Source of the DNA: Aquimarina sp. ERC-38
GTDB taxonomy: Bacteria > Bacteroidota > Bacteroidia > Flavobacteriales > Flavobacteriaceae
Direction of reading: 5' to 3'
Length of the DNA stretch: 64,000 nucleotides
Assembly (NCBI RefSeq): GCF_026222555.1
Contig: NZ_CP098511.1
Span: 4,073,501 to 4,137,500 of the forward strand
In this document: one piece after another, positions 47,699-56,352 of the stretch
Layout: the number at the start of each line of letters is the position of its first letter
How positions within the stretch are numbered: position 1 is the first letter of the stretch
Notes under the pieces: generated by a model
Told to the model about the DNA's origin: nothing
The model's database searches: none
What the model saw: the letters and a program-made list of their open reading frames with translations, nothing else
Program-made: the position numbers and the translations under genes

Positions 47699-49146
47699 TC
47701 CTACTTTGTCATCTTATGTTTTATAGTTTTTATTTTGATCTCTTAGAAGTTGGTTGATGTATCTTTTATGCTGTTTTAGAATAATGTTTATAGCTACTTG
47801 AGGTTTTTCTATTTTTGTTTTTATACATAGGCACACGATTTTTCTTAGGGTTGGTGCTGTATACTTTTGATCTTTAGTTTCTATTTTTAGTTTAGCAATC
47901 AACAGCATTGCCATCATACAAATTGCCATGTGGTTATGAAAACCATGCCATCCCCTAATTTGATAGTCTCCCATTCCCACTAGGTTTTTCCCTTCTTTAA
48001 AAATTTGCTCGATAAATATTCTTTGTCCTTGCTTTTGCGCTAGCTCTTTGATGTGGTCGTTTTCCATATTTGTCAAGGAATATTTAGTTTTTCCATCGGT
48101 ATCTTTTCGAACCAGTAGTACCAAATCTAACCACTTGTTTTCACGGGTAAGAATTTGCACTTTGGCATAGTGGAACTTTGCTTTGAGAGTTCCTTTGGTT
48201 GATTCTCGAATTGTGATGTGTTCAAAATCATCTTCCAATAAGTTGGCGGTGTATTTGTCTACCCTGCATTTTTCATTTGGATCGTAATTGAAATAGATCA
48301 AATGGTCACTGCGGATATCCCCTATAAAATCAATACGGGCACCTATCAAATAGTCTAACAAAAAAGTAGCATTGCCATACAACGCATCGAAGTTCACGTA
48401 ATCGAAGGCAACCCCTTTGATCTTTGCCTGTTCTATGATCTGCCATGCTATCTCTGGCTTGCTACAATGTTTTTGATCCTTAGGGATATTGCATTTGTCT
48501 CTTCTCAAACTATCACAATCCCATTCCTTTGGCATAAATAGGCGCATATCAATAGGGGCGTAATTTATGCCTTGCGAAAGGCCTGCTGCGACGGCTACTT
48601 GTCCATTATCTGTCTTACCAATACAGCCTAAATATTGTCTAGAAACACAAGCTAACATTTTACCTTTTTTACGAAAACCTACCTCGTCTATCAGTAACGC
48701 AGTTGGTTGTTTGCCCTTGGCAAAGAGCTGTGAAGCCTCCATGGCTACTTGATCCATTAAACCCTCATACGACCAATGACCACTATTGATAAAATGATTG
48801 ATGCTTTGCTGGTTCAAACACGACAAGTGATCTGCAATATTCTGACAGTTGGCTGTCTTCTTCTCTAATTTAAAGAGTGATTGGAAATAATCGAATGCAT
48901 GTTGCCCGTAAGAGAACTTGACAATCTTAAAATGGGTGCTGAAATTTAAAAAGAAGGAGTTAATGTTCGATTCAATAAACCCCAGAAATTCTGAATTCCT
49001 AGAATCATTTTTTTTGGTGGATACTATCTATTGTAGCCCACTTTTGTTTACTTTGTGAAACATAAATTTTTGCAGGGGCAAAATAATGTGTTTATTATCA
49101 TTCACAAAACGTTTTGCTCCTTTTTTTCTGAGATGACAAAGTAGGA
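47699..49146 (-). mobile_element. IS701-like insertion sequence
   Basis: 1448 bases bounded by a perfect 16-bp inverted repeat (TCCTACTTTGTCATCT) and a 4-bp ATAA target duplication (47695-47698, 49147-49150). Confidence 0.92.
47714..48826 (-). CDS. IS701-like transposase
   Basis: 370 residues from a TTG. The frame is open for about 75 codons further upstream (to near 49050; KFSYGQHAFDYFQSLFKLEK) without an ATG, so the true start is uncertain and may be a rare codon. It has ALLIDEVGFRKKG (first Asp), FDYVNFDALYGNA (second Asp) and IFIEQIFKEGKNLVGMGDYQ (Glu region), typical of IS701/IS4-related DDE enzymes. Confidence 0.85.
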   Translation of the reverse strand: MSCLNQQSINHFINSGHWSYEGLMDQVAMEASQLFAKGKQPTALLIDEVGFRKKGKMLACVSRQYLGCIGKTDNGQVAVAAGLSQGINYAPIDMRLFMPKEWDCDSLRRDKCNIPKDQKHCSKPEIAWQIIEQAKIKGVAFDYVNFDALYGNATFLLDYLIGARIDFIGDIRSDHLIYFNYDPNEKCRVDKYTANLLEDDFEHITIRESTKGTLKAKFHYAKVQILTRENKWLDLVLLVRKDTDGKTKYSLTNMENDHIKELAQKQGQRIFIEQIFKEGKNLVGMGDYQIRGWHGFHNHMAICMMAMLLIAKLKIETKDQKYTAPTLRKIVCLCIKTKIEKPQVAINIILKQHKRYINQLLRDQNKNYKT

Positions 49147-49672
49147 ATAATATCAGCGATAGGTGTTGTTATAGGTATTTACCTTGCTAGTGGGCAATTG
49201 ACAGCAAATAATATTTCTGAAAAACTTGAACGCTTAGAACAAAAGAACCAAACATTGGTGGACTCCCTTATACTTCTAAAAGAACAAGTAGCTGAACTCT
49301 CAAAAAATAAACCTTCTAACCTTATTGTTTTTAATGATTCTTCTAAAGAAAAAATATTTCATTATATGAACATAGTAGAAGGAAAAGGAATAGGACTACC
49401 TATAAGACCATTTACATTTCGTGAGTTTTATTTAGATAAAGGTGCTTATAAATGGTATTATCATAACAGAAAATCAAATATTAATACCATAGATACCCTG
49501 CAAAAAGGAGACGCCGTTTACGGCAATCCTGATTGGAAAAAAGTAATTGTGATGAACTAAAAAAAGCCGCCTAGTCTTTTTAAAACTAAGCCGCTTTTCT
49601 CTATTTCTTACTCATACCAATATGAGCGAGACACTCCCTACAGCGGGGGAATGATTTTAAACTAATTTAAAA

Positions 49673-50437
49673 TTACCAGTTGTCTCCTACAGATCCAAAT
49701 AATCTTTTTTCAGCAAACTCTATCTTTTCTCCTTTTGAACAAATTTCCCAAAGATTCTCTATCATCTTTTTAGAATGTTTTTGAGATTCAATATCTTTCT
49801 CCTCATTTTCTATATAACTTCTTATTGCAACAAAGGCTAAAATAAAAGTGACCTTTGCCTTTTTACTATCTGTGGATTCTAAACATTCCTTATGGAAGAC
49901 TTCTAAAACTTCATAAAAATCAGCTTGTAAAGTATCGTCTGGATATCTATTGTTTACATTAGCAATCCAAGATTCTAAATTAAACACTGTATCCATTCTA
50001 AAATTACTTAAACTATATTTTATCATTTCTGTAAATAGTTTAGATTCGTAAGCCCTATTTATTGCTTGGATTTCAGGCTTAGTAATTCTTAAACTACTAA
50101 CATTTGTGTTTTTCTCTCCTTCAATATGGTAAGTGAAATTCAGTAAGTCATATTTTGAGAGTTGATTCACGTTGTAAATAAGGTAAGTAAGAAATACTTT
50201 TTGATGGCTTGGATGAACAATTTTATCCTTATTAAGAATAATATTAATATTCAAATTATCCGTATTTACCTCATTTAAGTCCAACTTTATAATAAGATCA
50301 TTACCTAAATTATTTAATACTTTTTTAATTTGTTTTTGTAATAAATCGCTATTATCTGAATTTTCTTTGGCATTTGTTTTATCACCACAATTGCAAATAA
50401 ATACTAATAGAATACTTAGATAGAGTATATTTCTCAT
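49673..50437 (-). CDS. Candidate immunity lipoprotein for the orphan Rhs toxin
   Basis: 254 residues with an N-terminal lipoprotein-like signal (MRNILYLSILLVFICNCGDK) and a mostly helical soluble body. No family is recognised. It begins 2 bases after the stop of the orphan Rhs C-terminal cassette, the standard position of the cognate immunity gene. A periplasmic lipoprotein as immunity factor would imply a toxin acting in the periplasm or membrane; that is inference. Confidence 0.6.
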   Translation of the reverse strand: MRNILYLSILLVFICNCGDKTNAKENSDNSDLLQKQIKKVLNNLGNDLIIKLDLNEVNTDNLNINIILNKDKIVHPSHQKVFLTYLIYNVNQLSKYDLLNFTYHIEGEKNTNVSSLRITKPEIQAINRAYESKLFTEMIKYSLSNFRMDTVFNLESWIANVNNRYPDDTLQADFYEVLEVFHKECLESTDSKKAKVTFILAFVAIRSYIENEEKDIESQKHSKKMIENLWEICSKGEKIEFAEKRLFGSVGDNW

Positions 50438-50439
50438 AA

Positions 50440-51786
50440 TTAAAGTTGATTAACTTTTAATGGTTTTGCTTTTCCTTCCGTTTTATTTAAATAATTTCGA
50501 GCATGTTTGGCTCCAGGATAAAACTTTAATATTTCTTTAGCTCTTGCAATTGAATCAGCTCTAGTTTTTAATCCACTGATTGTTATATTAGAAGTACTCA
50601 TGGAGGAATTGGTGTAAGATGCTATCACACCTGGACTCCCTGCAACACCAGAATATAACGATGACGAATAACCATTACCCAATGTTTGAGTATATTTAGC
50701 ACCAGCACCAATAGTAGTTATAACTCCAACTGTTTTAGAATGACTAGGAGAGTTTAATATTTTAGTCAAACTTGGTTCCGAAGTTGCGGAAAAATCTATA
50801 GAACCTGCACCCATACTAGTAGCTAATCCTGGTGTTCCTATTTGTGCACCCATAGAACTCATATTTACTGTACTACCGCCCTCCCAAAAAATACTTTCCT
50901 TCGGGACTTCAAAATGAGAAGAACTTATAAAAGCACCAACTCCTCCTGCGCTTGCTTCCGCATCTGAACCTTTAAATCCACTAGAAAACGCACCATTTAG
51001 TGGTTCTATAGCTTCTCCTTGAGCAACATCATTATATTTAACTGTTGGTATATCCTTGTCATAAATAAAATTCTCCCTAGCATATTGATTAATTAATAAT
51101 GTTTCTCCTGAGTTCACATTTAGGTGCCGGTAAACATCTGAATCTTTACTAAATATAGCACTAGGGTTTTGTTTCCAATCTCCTTTTGCCTTAAACTCAT
51201 CATAATTCCAAGACACTACTTGAGACCATGTAATTGACTTGTTTTCTATATAACCATATTTCTTTTTAGTCATTTCGTTATTTAAATCTGCTGCTATTTG
51301 TGAAGGTCCTTGCCCTGGTTGAACTCGATAAGCAACAAGTTCTCCATTTATTACTATAGGCTCCATTCCTTCTAATTCTAGTGCATCCATTATCCTATTC
51401 CCACTAAAGCTATAAGGACTATAAAAAGGATATTCAGGGGCTAATGGATCAGTTGCAAAAAACCTTCCAACCCTTGGGTCATGCATACGGTACTTATAGT
51501 TGATCGAGTTTCCTTCCCCTTTAATCTCATTGTCCATTTCCTGACCTTGGAAGCCATACCTATATTCTCCACTATTACCATGGCGTCCGCCTAATAAAGC
51601 ACCGAAAGGCCAGTAGTCCGAGTAACTCACCACATCCGGCAGATAGTTCCCATCGTTATCCACTATCTTCCTGTCAGTTACAACAGAGAGGACGTTACCC
51701 AGGTGGTTAGAGAGAGCGTAACACCTATACAACCTATTTTGCTCTATGCCAACTTGTTGTAACAACCCTTTTTTTAAGTTTATCAA
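50440..51786 (-). CDS. Orphan Rhs C-terminal toxin cassette
   Basis: 448 residues from a TTG, with the frame open upstream to about 51880, so the 5' end is truncated. It starts in the Rhs core ([71 protein letters not shown]), where full Rhs proteins have the conserved core end. It continues as a unique tail: a LysM-like part (YRVQPGQGPSQIAADLN) and a Gly/Ser-rich segment ending in KEILKFYPGAKHARNYLNK. The tail should be the toxin; its activity is unknown. It is silent unless recombined with a complete rhs gene. Confidence 0.85.
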   Translation of the reverse strand: MINLKKGLLQQVGIEQNRLYRCYALSNHLGNVLSVVTDRKIVDNDGNYLPDVVSYSDYWPFGALLGGRHGNSGEYRYGFQGQEMDNEIKGEGNSINYKYRMHDPRVGRFFATDPLAPEYPFYSPYSFSGNRIMDALELEGMEPIVINGELVAYRVQPGQGPSQIAADLNNEMTKKKYGYIENKSITWSQVVSWNYDEFKAKGDWKQNPSAIFSKDSDVYRHLNVNSGETLLINQYARENFIYDKDIPTVKYNDVAQGEAIEPLNGAFSSGFKGSDAEASAGGVGAFISSSHFEVPKESIFWEGGSTVNMSSMGAQIGTPGLATSMGAGSIDFSATSEPSLTKILNSPSHSKTVGVITTIGAGAKYTQTLGNGYSSSLYSGVAGSPGVIASYTNSSMSTSNITISGLKTRADSIARAKEILKFYPGAKHARNYLNKTEGKAKPLKVNQL

Positions 51787-51833
51787 TCCATCCCAAGATA
51801 CCCTTTTTCCACTGAAAAATAAAAACTGGTTTT

Positions 51834-51872
51834 TGTTTTCAGTTTTCAGTTTTGATTTGGATTTGGATTTGG
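51834..51872. repeat. Short tandem repeats at the broken end of the Rhs cassette
   Basis: Two adjacent short runs: CAGTTTT-type 7-mers and three GATTTG 6-mers. They lie exactly between the truncated Rhs frame and the recombinase gene and can arise by slippage; they keep the frame open upstream as Lys-Ser repeats. Confidence 0.7.
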
Positions 51873-51887
51873 TTTTTCATTTTGATT

Positions 51888-52766
51888 TTAGTTAAGGGGA
51901 TGATAGTCCAATAGTCCTTTACGCAACTCCTCATAGGTGTGGGCTTTATACTTTTCAGTAGCGTTGATATGACGGTGACCCGCCAGGTACTGCGCCCTTC
52001 GTAAGCCTTTGGTTTTTATCCAGGCTACAATCCTACTGGCCCGAAGGTGCCTAAAATCTAAAAAAGCAAGCTCACTACCTTTGGTCAGTTCTGTAAGTTG
52101 ATTGTTGATCTTATGTAGGTGGCTAGGGTAGTCTATAATACGATCCTGACCGGTAGCAAAAAGTTCTAATAAACTTACAATCTGTACCGTATCCAGGGGA
52201 AGGATACGGGAAGCTGCACTTTTACTAGCTTGTAATTCTACCCTTCCCTTTCGAAGGTCAAAGTCAGTCCTTCGAAGGCGTAAGACTTCCCCAAAGTGCA
52301 AGCCCTGACAGGTAAAAAAGCTAAGGGCTAGAAAGCGGGCTTTGAGCATCTTATCGTAGTCCGGAAAAAAGTAAAGTTCTCTGTTATTGGGCTTATAACT
52401 TTGCAGATAGTTGTAATACAACTCGCAGAGTTCCCCCAGTTGTACGTCAGTAAAAACGGGGCGCAACTGCTTTTTTCTTATGCCCCTGATTTTAATAAGA
52501 GAAGCAATGTTTTTTAGTTCTTTAAACTCCGAGGCGTAGGCGTAGTAATTTTTGAGCATGCCCAGTATCTGATTTGTGGTCACATTACTTAGTCCCCGCT
52601 GTTTTTGTAAGTATTTTAGATAGGCCAATAACTCTTTTTTATTAGCGGTTTCTTTTAGGGTATGGTACCGCTCTAAAAAAGTTTCATACTTTGTAACTTC
52701 TCTCTCATGGCGGGCAATAACCCCGGGGGTCATTCCTTTGGATTGTAAATAGTCTGTAAAGTTCAT
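51888..52766 (-). CDS. Tyrosine recombinase-like protein with altered catalytic site
   Basis: 292 residues with a SAM-like core-binding N-domain (about 1-95) and a catalytic domain. Arg I is replaced by His157 (CQGLHFGEV in place of GLRxSE), and the first His of HxxR is Leu236 (LDFRH). Arg239, His264 (LAGH) and Tyr273 remain. It is encoded 5 bases after the intact recombinase gene, so it may act as a non-cutting partner in a heteromeric complex. The damage might also be simple decay. Confidence 0.8.
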   Translation of the reverse strand: MNFTDYLQSKGMTPGVIARHEREVTKYETFLERYHTLKETANKKELLAYLKYLQKQRGLSNVTTNQILGMLKNYYAYASEFKELKNIASLIKIRGIRKKQLRPVFTDVQLGELCELYYNYLQSYKPNNRELYFFPDYDKMLKARFLALSFFTCQGLHFGEVLRLRRTDFDLRKGRVELQASKSAASRILPLDTVQIVSLLELFATGQDRIIDYPSHLHKINNQLTELTKGSELAFLDFRHLRASRIVAWIKTKGLRRAQYLAGHRHINATEKYKAHTYEELRKGLLDYHPLN

Positions 52767-52771
52767 TTTAT

Positions 52772-53680
52772 CTAGTCTCTGTTAATAATATGGGTGTAAA
52801 TCTGCGTAGAAGTAAGCCCGCTATGGCCTAAAAACTGGCTGATCTGTTCAATAGGCATCCCGTTATCCAATAAATGCGTAGCAATTGAGTGGCGCAAAGT
52901 ATGCAGGCTAATATTTTTATTTTTCAGGGGACTATCATCCAGGGTTTTCTGAAGTAGTGGCAGCACTTGCCCAATGGCCGTAGCACCAAAGGGATATAGG
53001 TAGCTCGTTCTTCGTCCCGGCAAATGCCGGCGGTAATCATAGATGTATTCGGTAAAACTCCGGACTAAATTCTTACTAATCGGTACAAATCTATCTTTAT
53101 AGTTCTTGCCTTGTCTTACGTGGAGTACCCCCCGGTCTAAATCGATGTCTTTTTCCTTTAGGTGTAGGGCTTCTGATCTTCGAAGCCCGCAACCATAACA
53201 AAGGTTGAGTACCAGTTCCAGGGTCTTTTGCCGGGCTTCCCTGCGGATGCCGTAAAACCGGTAACTAAAAGTGTCGCTGATCGCCCCGTATAAGTGTTTT
53301 ATTTCTTGTTGTGATAAAACGCTTATTTCTTTAAGTGGGATATTCTCTACACTGTAGTTAAGCGGGACGGGGGCATCTTCCATCCCCAGGGCGTGCAAAC
53401 ATTCCAGTAGCTTATCGATTGCCAGGAAGTTCCGGTTCAGGTGTGCATTGCTAAAAGCCCTTTTTGTACGTACCCCGGTAGCTGATTTTAAGTGTTTGTA
53501 ATATCCCCAAACGTGCTTTTCTTTGAGTTGGGTTATTTCGTTTAACCCAGTTTCTTTCTGCAGGTAAGTAAAAAAATAATGTACAAAACGGGTGTAATCG
53601 TATACGCTTGATCCGGCATGGCAAAGGGTAGTTAAATAACTACGGTAGCTCGCCAGGGTTCCTTTAAAATTCTGGTGCAT
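52772..53680 (-). CDS. Tyrosine recombinase (XerC/D-like integrase)
   Basis: 302 residues: N-terminal core-binding domain (about 5-95) and catalytic domain with the whole set: Arg167 (CGLRRSEAL), Lys192, His260-x-x-Arg263 (HTLRHSIATHL), His286 (LGHSG) and Tyr295 (IYTH). It cuts and rejoins DNA at specific sites. It is the first gene of a two-recombinase operon that borders the mobile island and the orphan Rhs cassette. The structured palindrome just upstream (53807-53899) is a plausible recombination site. Confidence 0.92.
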   Translation of the reverse strand: MHQNFKGTLASYRSYLTTLCHAGSSVYDYTRFVHYFFTYLQKETGLNEITQLKEKHVWGYYKHLKSATGVRTKRAFSNAHLNRNFLAIDKLLECLHALGMEDAPVPLNYSVENIPLKEISVLSQQEIKHLYGAISDTFSYRFYGIRREARQKTLELVLNLCYGCGLRRSEALHLKEKDIDLDRGVLHVRQGKNYKDRFVPISKNLVRSFTEYIYDYRRHLPGRRTSYLYPFGATAIGQVLPLLQKTLDDSPLKNKNISLHTLRHSIATHLLDNGMPIEQISQFLGHSGLTSTQIYTHIINRD

Positions 53681-53806
53681 CGTTTCTAGTAAATTTTAGG
53701 TGGTAAATTATTAAGTAGTACTTCTAAAGCCCGCGCCACGGCAATCCAGCGCCCTCATTCTTGCGGGCTTTCTCTGTATTGCCGTGGCTCCTAATGCCTC
53801 GGTATG

Positions 53807-53899
53807 TTACATAATCCGGGGTTATAATACATTCCCTAACCCCGATAGCTATCGGGGCCAACGCGCCGCCCCCTGTAAGTTATAACCAGGTTTATGTAA
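53807..53899. repeat. Nested palindrome, possible recombination site
   Basis: Outer arms at 53807-53827 (TTACATAATCCGGGGTTATA...) and 53880-53899 (TTATAACCAGGTTTATGTAA) pair with few mismatches. A perfect 18-bp palindrome, CCCCGATAGCTATCGGGG, lies at 53840-53857 between them. The position is 127 bases upstream of the recombinase start. Confidence 0.7.
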
Positions 53900-54256
53900 A
53901 ATACTCCCTGCCACTGCCCGCCAGCCAACGCGCCCCACCCACGCTAACGCTCGAACCCGGAACTATAAATTTGACTTCTAACAGACGATTTTTCCGGAAG
54001 ATATATTAATATTATAAGTAGTAAAAACAGTCGTAGAACCGACCTGGTGGGCTTCGGGAAGATTTTATGTCATATTTTATCATTTTATGACCTCCTGAAC
54101 CACAATCAGGCGCTCTTACTCAGCCGTGACGCTCATTCGGCGCTTAGCCTAGCACTTCAAAAGTAAAACAGCCTTTAGGCTATTTCACTTTTAAAGTGGT
54201 TTTTTATAGACAGTTAATTAATTACTATCATCTTTGTAAAGATTAAATATTAACTA

Positions 54257-54264
54257 TATTTTTG
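54257..54264 (+). promoter_or_regulatory. -7 element of the methylase gene
   Basis: TATTTTTG matches TAnnTTTG, 32 bases upstream of the ATG at 54297. Confidence 0.5.
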
Positions 54265-54296
54265 CATACTATAATTATCATTCTTATAAGTACTTG

Positions 54297-55481
54297 ATGA
54301 GCGATATACCACACATAATTAAATATATGGGATCAAAGCGTAGTATTTTGAACTTCGTGGTAAATACTATTGATGATGCTACAGAAGAGAACAACAAGCG
54401 TATTTATGATCTTTTTGGGGGATCTGCTGTTGTTTCCGGATCTTTTAGGAATAAAATTGCTGTTACTTGTAATGATATTCAGTCTTATACAGCAATTCTA
54501 GCAGGAACTTATCTTAACAATTATAATTGGAGTAAATATGATGACAATATTTTAGATAAAATAGTGAAGGAGGCAACTAATAAAGTTTTGACCTTTAAAA
54601 AAAAGTATTATGATTTTAACTTCAACTATGATGATTCTATATCATACAAAGAGATGTTAGATCTTGAGAAGCAACAACAAAAGTTATTAACCCTTTCTTT
54701 TAATGGTCTTGATCATCTCTTCGTTAAAAATTTCAGTGGAACTTATTGGTCATATGATCAATGTGTGTGGATAGATGCTATATCTTCAGTTGCAAGGTCT
54801 AGTGATTACAAAGATTCTTTTCTTTTTAATATTATTATGTCATCTTTGATGTTTGCTATGGCATATACTACCCAAAGTACTGGTCATTATGCACAATATC
54901 GTGACATTACAAAAGATAATCTTAGTGATATTCTTTTTTATAGAAAAAAGAATATTCTACCACTATTTAAACAAAAATTTAGTTCTTTGAAAGAGATTTA
55001 CAATGGATCAAACAATTCTGATTTTGATCATAAATTTACAAATCTTGATTATGGAGAACTATTAAAGGATATTGAAGAAAACTCTATTGTTTATGCTGAT
55101 CCTCCCTATCAATTTGTACATTATAGCAGGTTTTACCATGCTTTAGAGACTCTTGTAAAGTATGATTATCCTGAAGTAAAATTTAAAGGTAGATATAGAA
55201 CAGATAGACATCAATCACCTTTTTGTATTAAAACTAAAGTAAAAAATGCATTTTCTTCTATGTTTCAAAGTGTATTTGATAAACGAAGCACTCTAGTTTT
55301 AAGTTATAGTGATACAGGAATGATAACACTTGATGATTTAATAAATTTAGCTGGAACACACTTTAGAGGTTATATTATATCGATAAAACAAATTGATTAC
55401 AAGCATAGTACAATGGGAAGACAAAAAGACAAAAATAGAGACGTTAAGGAAGCTCTATTGGTTTGTAAAGCCCCAGTTTAA
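54297..55481 (+). CDS. Type II DNA N6-adenine methyltransferase (D12 class)
   Basis: 394 residues from the ATG at 54297. IIKYMGSKRSIL, an AdoMet-binding YDLFGGSAVVSGSF (residues 37-50) and catalytic DPPY (268-271), in this order, define the D12/Dam-like alpha class. It protects host DNA by methylating adenine in the site cut by the endonuclease encoded tail-to-tail one base away. It is longer than Dam, as usual for R-M methylases. The recognition site cannot be read from the sequence; the BglII-like partner suggests a GATC-containing site. Confidence 0.9.
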   Translation: MSDIPHIIKYMGSKRSILNFVVNTIDDATEENNKRIYDLFGGSAVVSGSFRNKIAVTCNDIQSYTAILAGTYLNNYNWSKYDDNILDKIVKEATNKVLTFKKKYYDFNFNYDDSISYKEMLDLEKQQQKLLTLSFNGLDHLFVKNFSGTYWSYDQCVWIDAISSVARSSDYKDSFLFNIIMSSLMFAMAYTTQSTGHYAQYRDITKDNLSDILFYRKKNILPLFKQKFSSLKEIYNGSNNSDFDHKFTNLDYGELLKDIEENSIVYADPPYQFVHYSRFYHALETLVKYDYPEVKFKGRYRTDRHQSPFCIKTKVKNAFSSMFQSVFDKRSTLVLSYSDTGMITLDDLINLAGTHFRGYIISIKQIDYKHSTMGRQKDKNRDVKEALLVCKAPV

Positions 55482-55482
55482 T

Positions 55483-56073
55483 TTATAAATTAGGATCATA
55501 CAAGTTTTGAGAGATTCCAAAAACAAGTATAGGACAACCCCCAGCACCACCACCTATTATACGAGGTAACAATTTTGCCATATGCGTTGTAGAAGATCCA
55601 TAGGATTTTCCCTTATCCAGACTTTTAAAAATCTTTTGTAAATCAGTACATCTAGTAATTATAATAGCAAGACTTATAGCATCTCTATCATATAACAGTC
55701 TAAAATTATTAAGATCACGATCATAAAAAGGATCTTTATTGTTCCATTCTACATCTAGAGCTACGCGATTTTTATAACAGTCTATTTTATGAGTTGGTGT
55801 ATGTTTATCTTCTTCATCAACAGTTATTTTTGTTTTAAAATCATGTTCTTCCCACCCTCTTGTATATAAAAAAGAATCAAATGCATCTGCAATTGGACTT
55901 TTTCTACCCCCAGGGGTTAAAATAGCGGTTTTTTTTAAAGTAAATGATCGTAAGACATCAATAACGTCAACATATTCTTCTTCAAAATCTTGTTGTAATA
56001 TTGCTATTGCATGCTTAAACTCATGCACCTCATATTTTTTTGTTATATCAATTGGTAGATTGTCTAATGCCAT
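55483..56073 (-). CDS. Type II restriction endonuclease (BglII/BstYI-like)
   Basis: 196 residues with a PD-(D/E)xK-type core (THKIDCYKNRVALDVEWNNK, residues about 94-113) followed by FYDRDLNNFRLLYDRDAISL and AIIITR, an order and spacing like those of the BglII family (VEVQFSNYPF and AIIITK there). It is encoded directly downstream of the controller gene (2-base gap) and convergent with the methylase. It would cut unmethylated invading DNA. The family call rests on motif order by eye. Confidence 0.8.
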   Translation of the reverse strand: MALDNLPIDITKKYEVHEFKHAIAILQQDFEEEYVDVIDVLRSFTLKKTAILTPGGRKSPIADAFDSFLYTRGWEEHDFKTKITVDEEDKHTPTHKIDCYKNRVALDVEWNNKDPFYDRDLNNFRLLYDRDAISLAIIITRCTDLQKIFKSLDKGKSYGSSTTHMAKLLPRIIGGGAGGCPILVFGISQNLYDPNL

Positions 56074-56075
56074 TT

Positions 56076-56288
56076 TTAAAAAAGGTTTTTGATTTCAATT
56101 TCAAGTGCTTTGGCTATTTTGTCAATATTGATAAGAGTAATATTTTTCTCTGCCCTTTCAATCATACCTATATAAGTCCTATGTAATTTTGCTTTATCTG
56201 CTAATTCTTCTTGGGAGATTTTCTTTTGTTTTCTAAGTTCTCTAATTTTATTTCCAAACTGTTTTAGTATGTGTGAACCTGGCTCCAT
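56076..56288 (-). CDS. R-M controller (C) protein, XRE family
   Basis: 70 residues from the ATG at 56288; a TTG at 56309 lies inside the operator and is less likely. It is a single helix-turn-helix domain (KIRELRKQKKISQEELADKA, then LHRTYIGMIER and NITLINIDKIAKAL), the standard size and motif of restriction controller proteins. Its operon partner is the endonuclease. By family knowledge it first activates and then represses its own operon so that the methylase acts before the nuclease. The triple C-box upstream supports this. Confidence 0.9.
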   Translation of the reverse strand: MEPGSHILKQFGNKIRELRKQKKISQEELADKAKLHRTYIGMIERAEKNITLINIDKIAKALEIEIKNLF

Positions 56289-56289
56289 T

Positions 56290-56352
56290 GCTAACTTTAG
56301 TATGTACAAATCTAACTTTAGTTAATTTCTCTTACTACATACTAAAGTTAGC
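56290..56352 (-). promoter_or_regulatory. C-box operator of the restriction operon
   Basis: A perfect 17-bp inverted repeat (GCTAACTTTAGTATGTA at 56290-56306; TACATACTAAAGTTAGC at 56336-56352) plus a third CTAACTTTAGT in the middle (56312-56322). Three half-sites ahead of the controller gene fit cooperative binding of controller dimers. Confidence 0.85.

Larger units (their letters stand above)
47659..49560 (+). pseudogene. Small membrane-anchored coiled-coil protein, split by IS701
   Basis: The ATG at 47659 starts MINLKIFVSIFKI, cut by an IS701 element. Removing 47699-49146 and one ATAA copy restores the frame: IISAIGVVIGIYLASGQL (membrane segment), then a coiled coil (SEKLERLEQKNQTLVDSLI) and an 80-residue C-terminal part ending at 49560. 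The intact protein has about 150 residues. The right fragment can still be read from a TTG at 49198 but lacks the membrane helix. The start lies 2 bases after the stop of the XRE remnant. Function unknown. Confidence 0.85.
53681..54296. other. GC-rich intergenic region upstream of recombinases and methylase
   Basis: About 600 bases without a gene. It holds the nested palindrome (53807-53899), inverted GCCACGGCAAT / ATTGCCGTGGC near 53734-53788, several CGCG-type patches foreign to the AT-rich surroundings, and a -7 element for the methylase gene. Confidence 0.6.
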
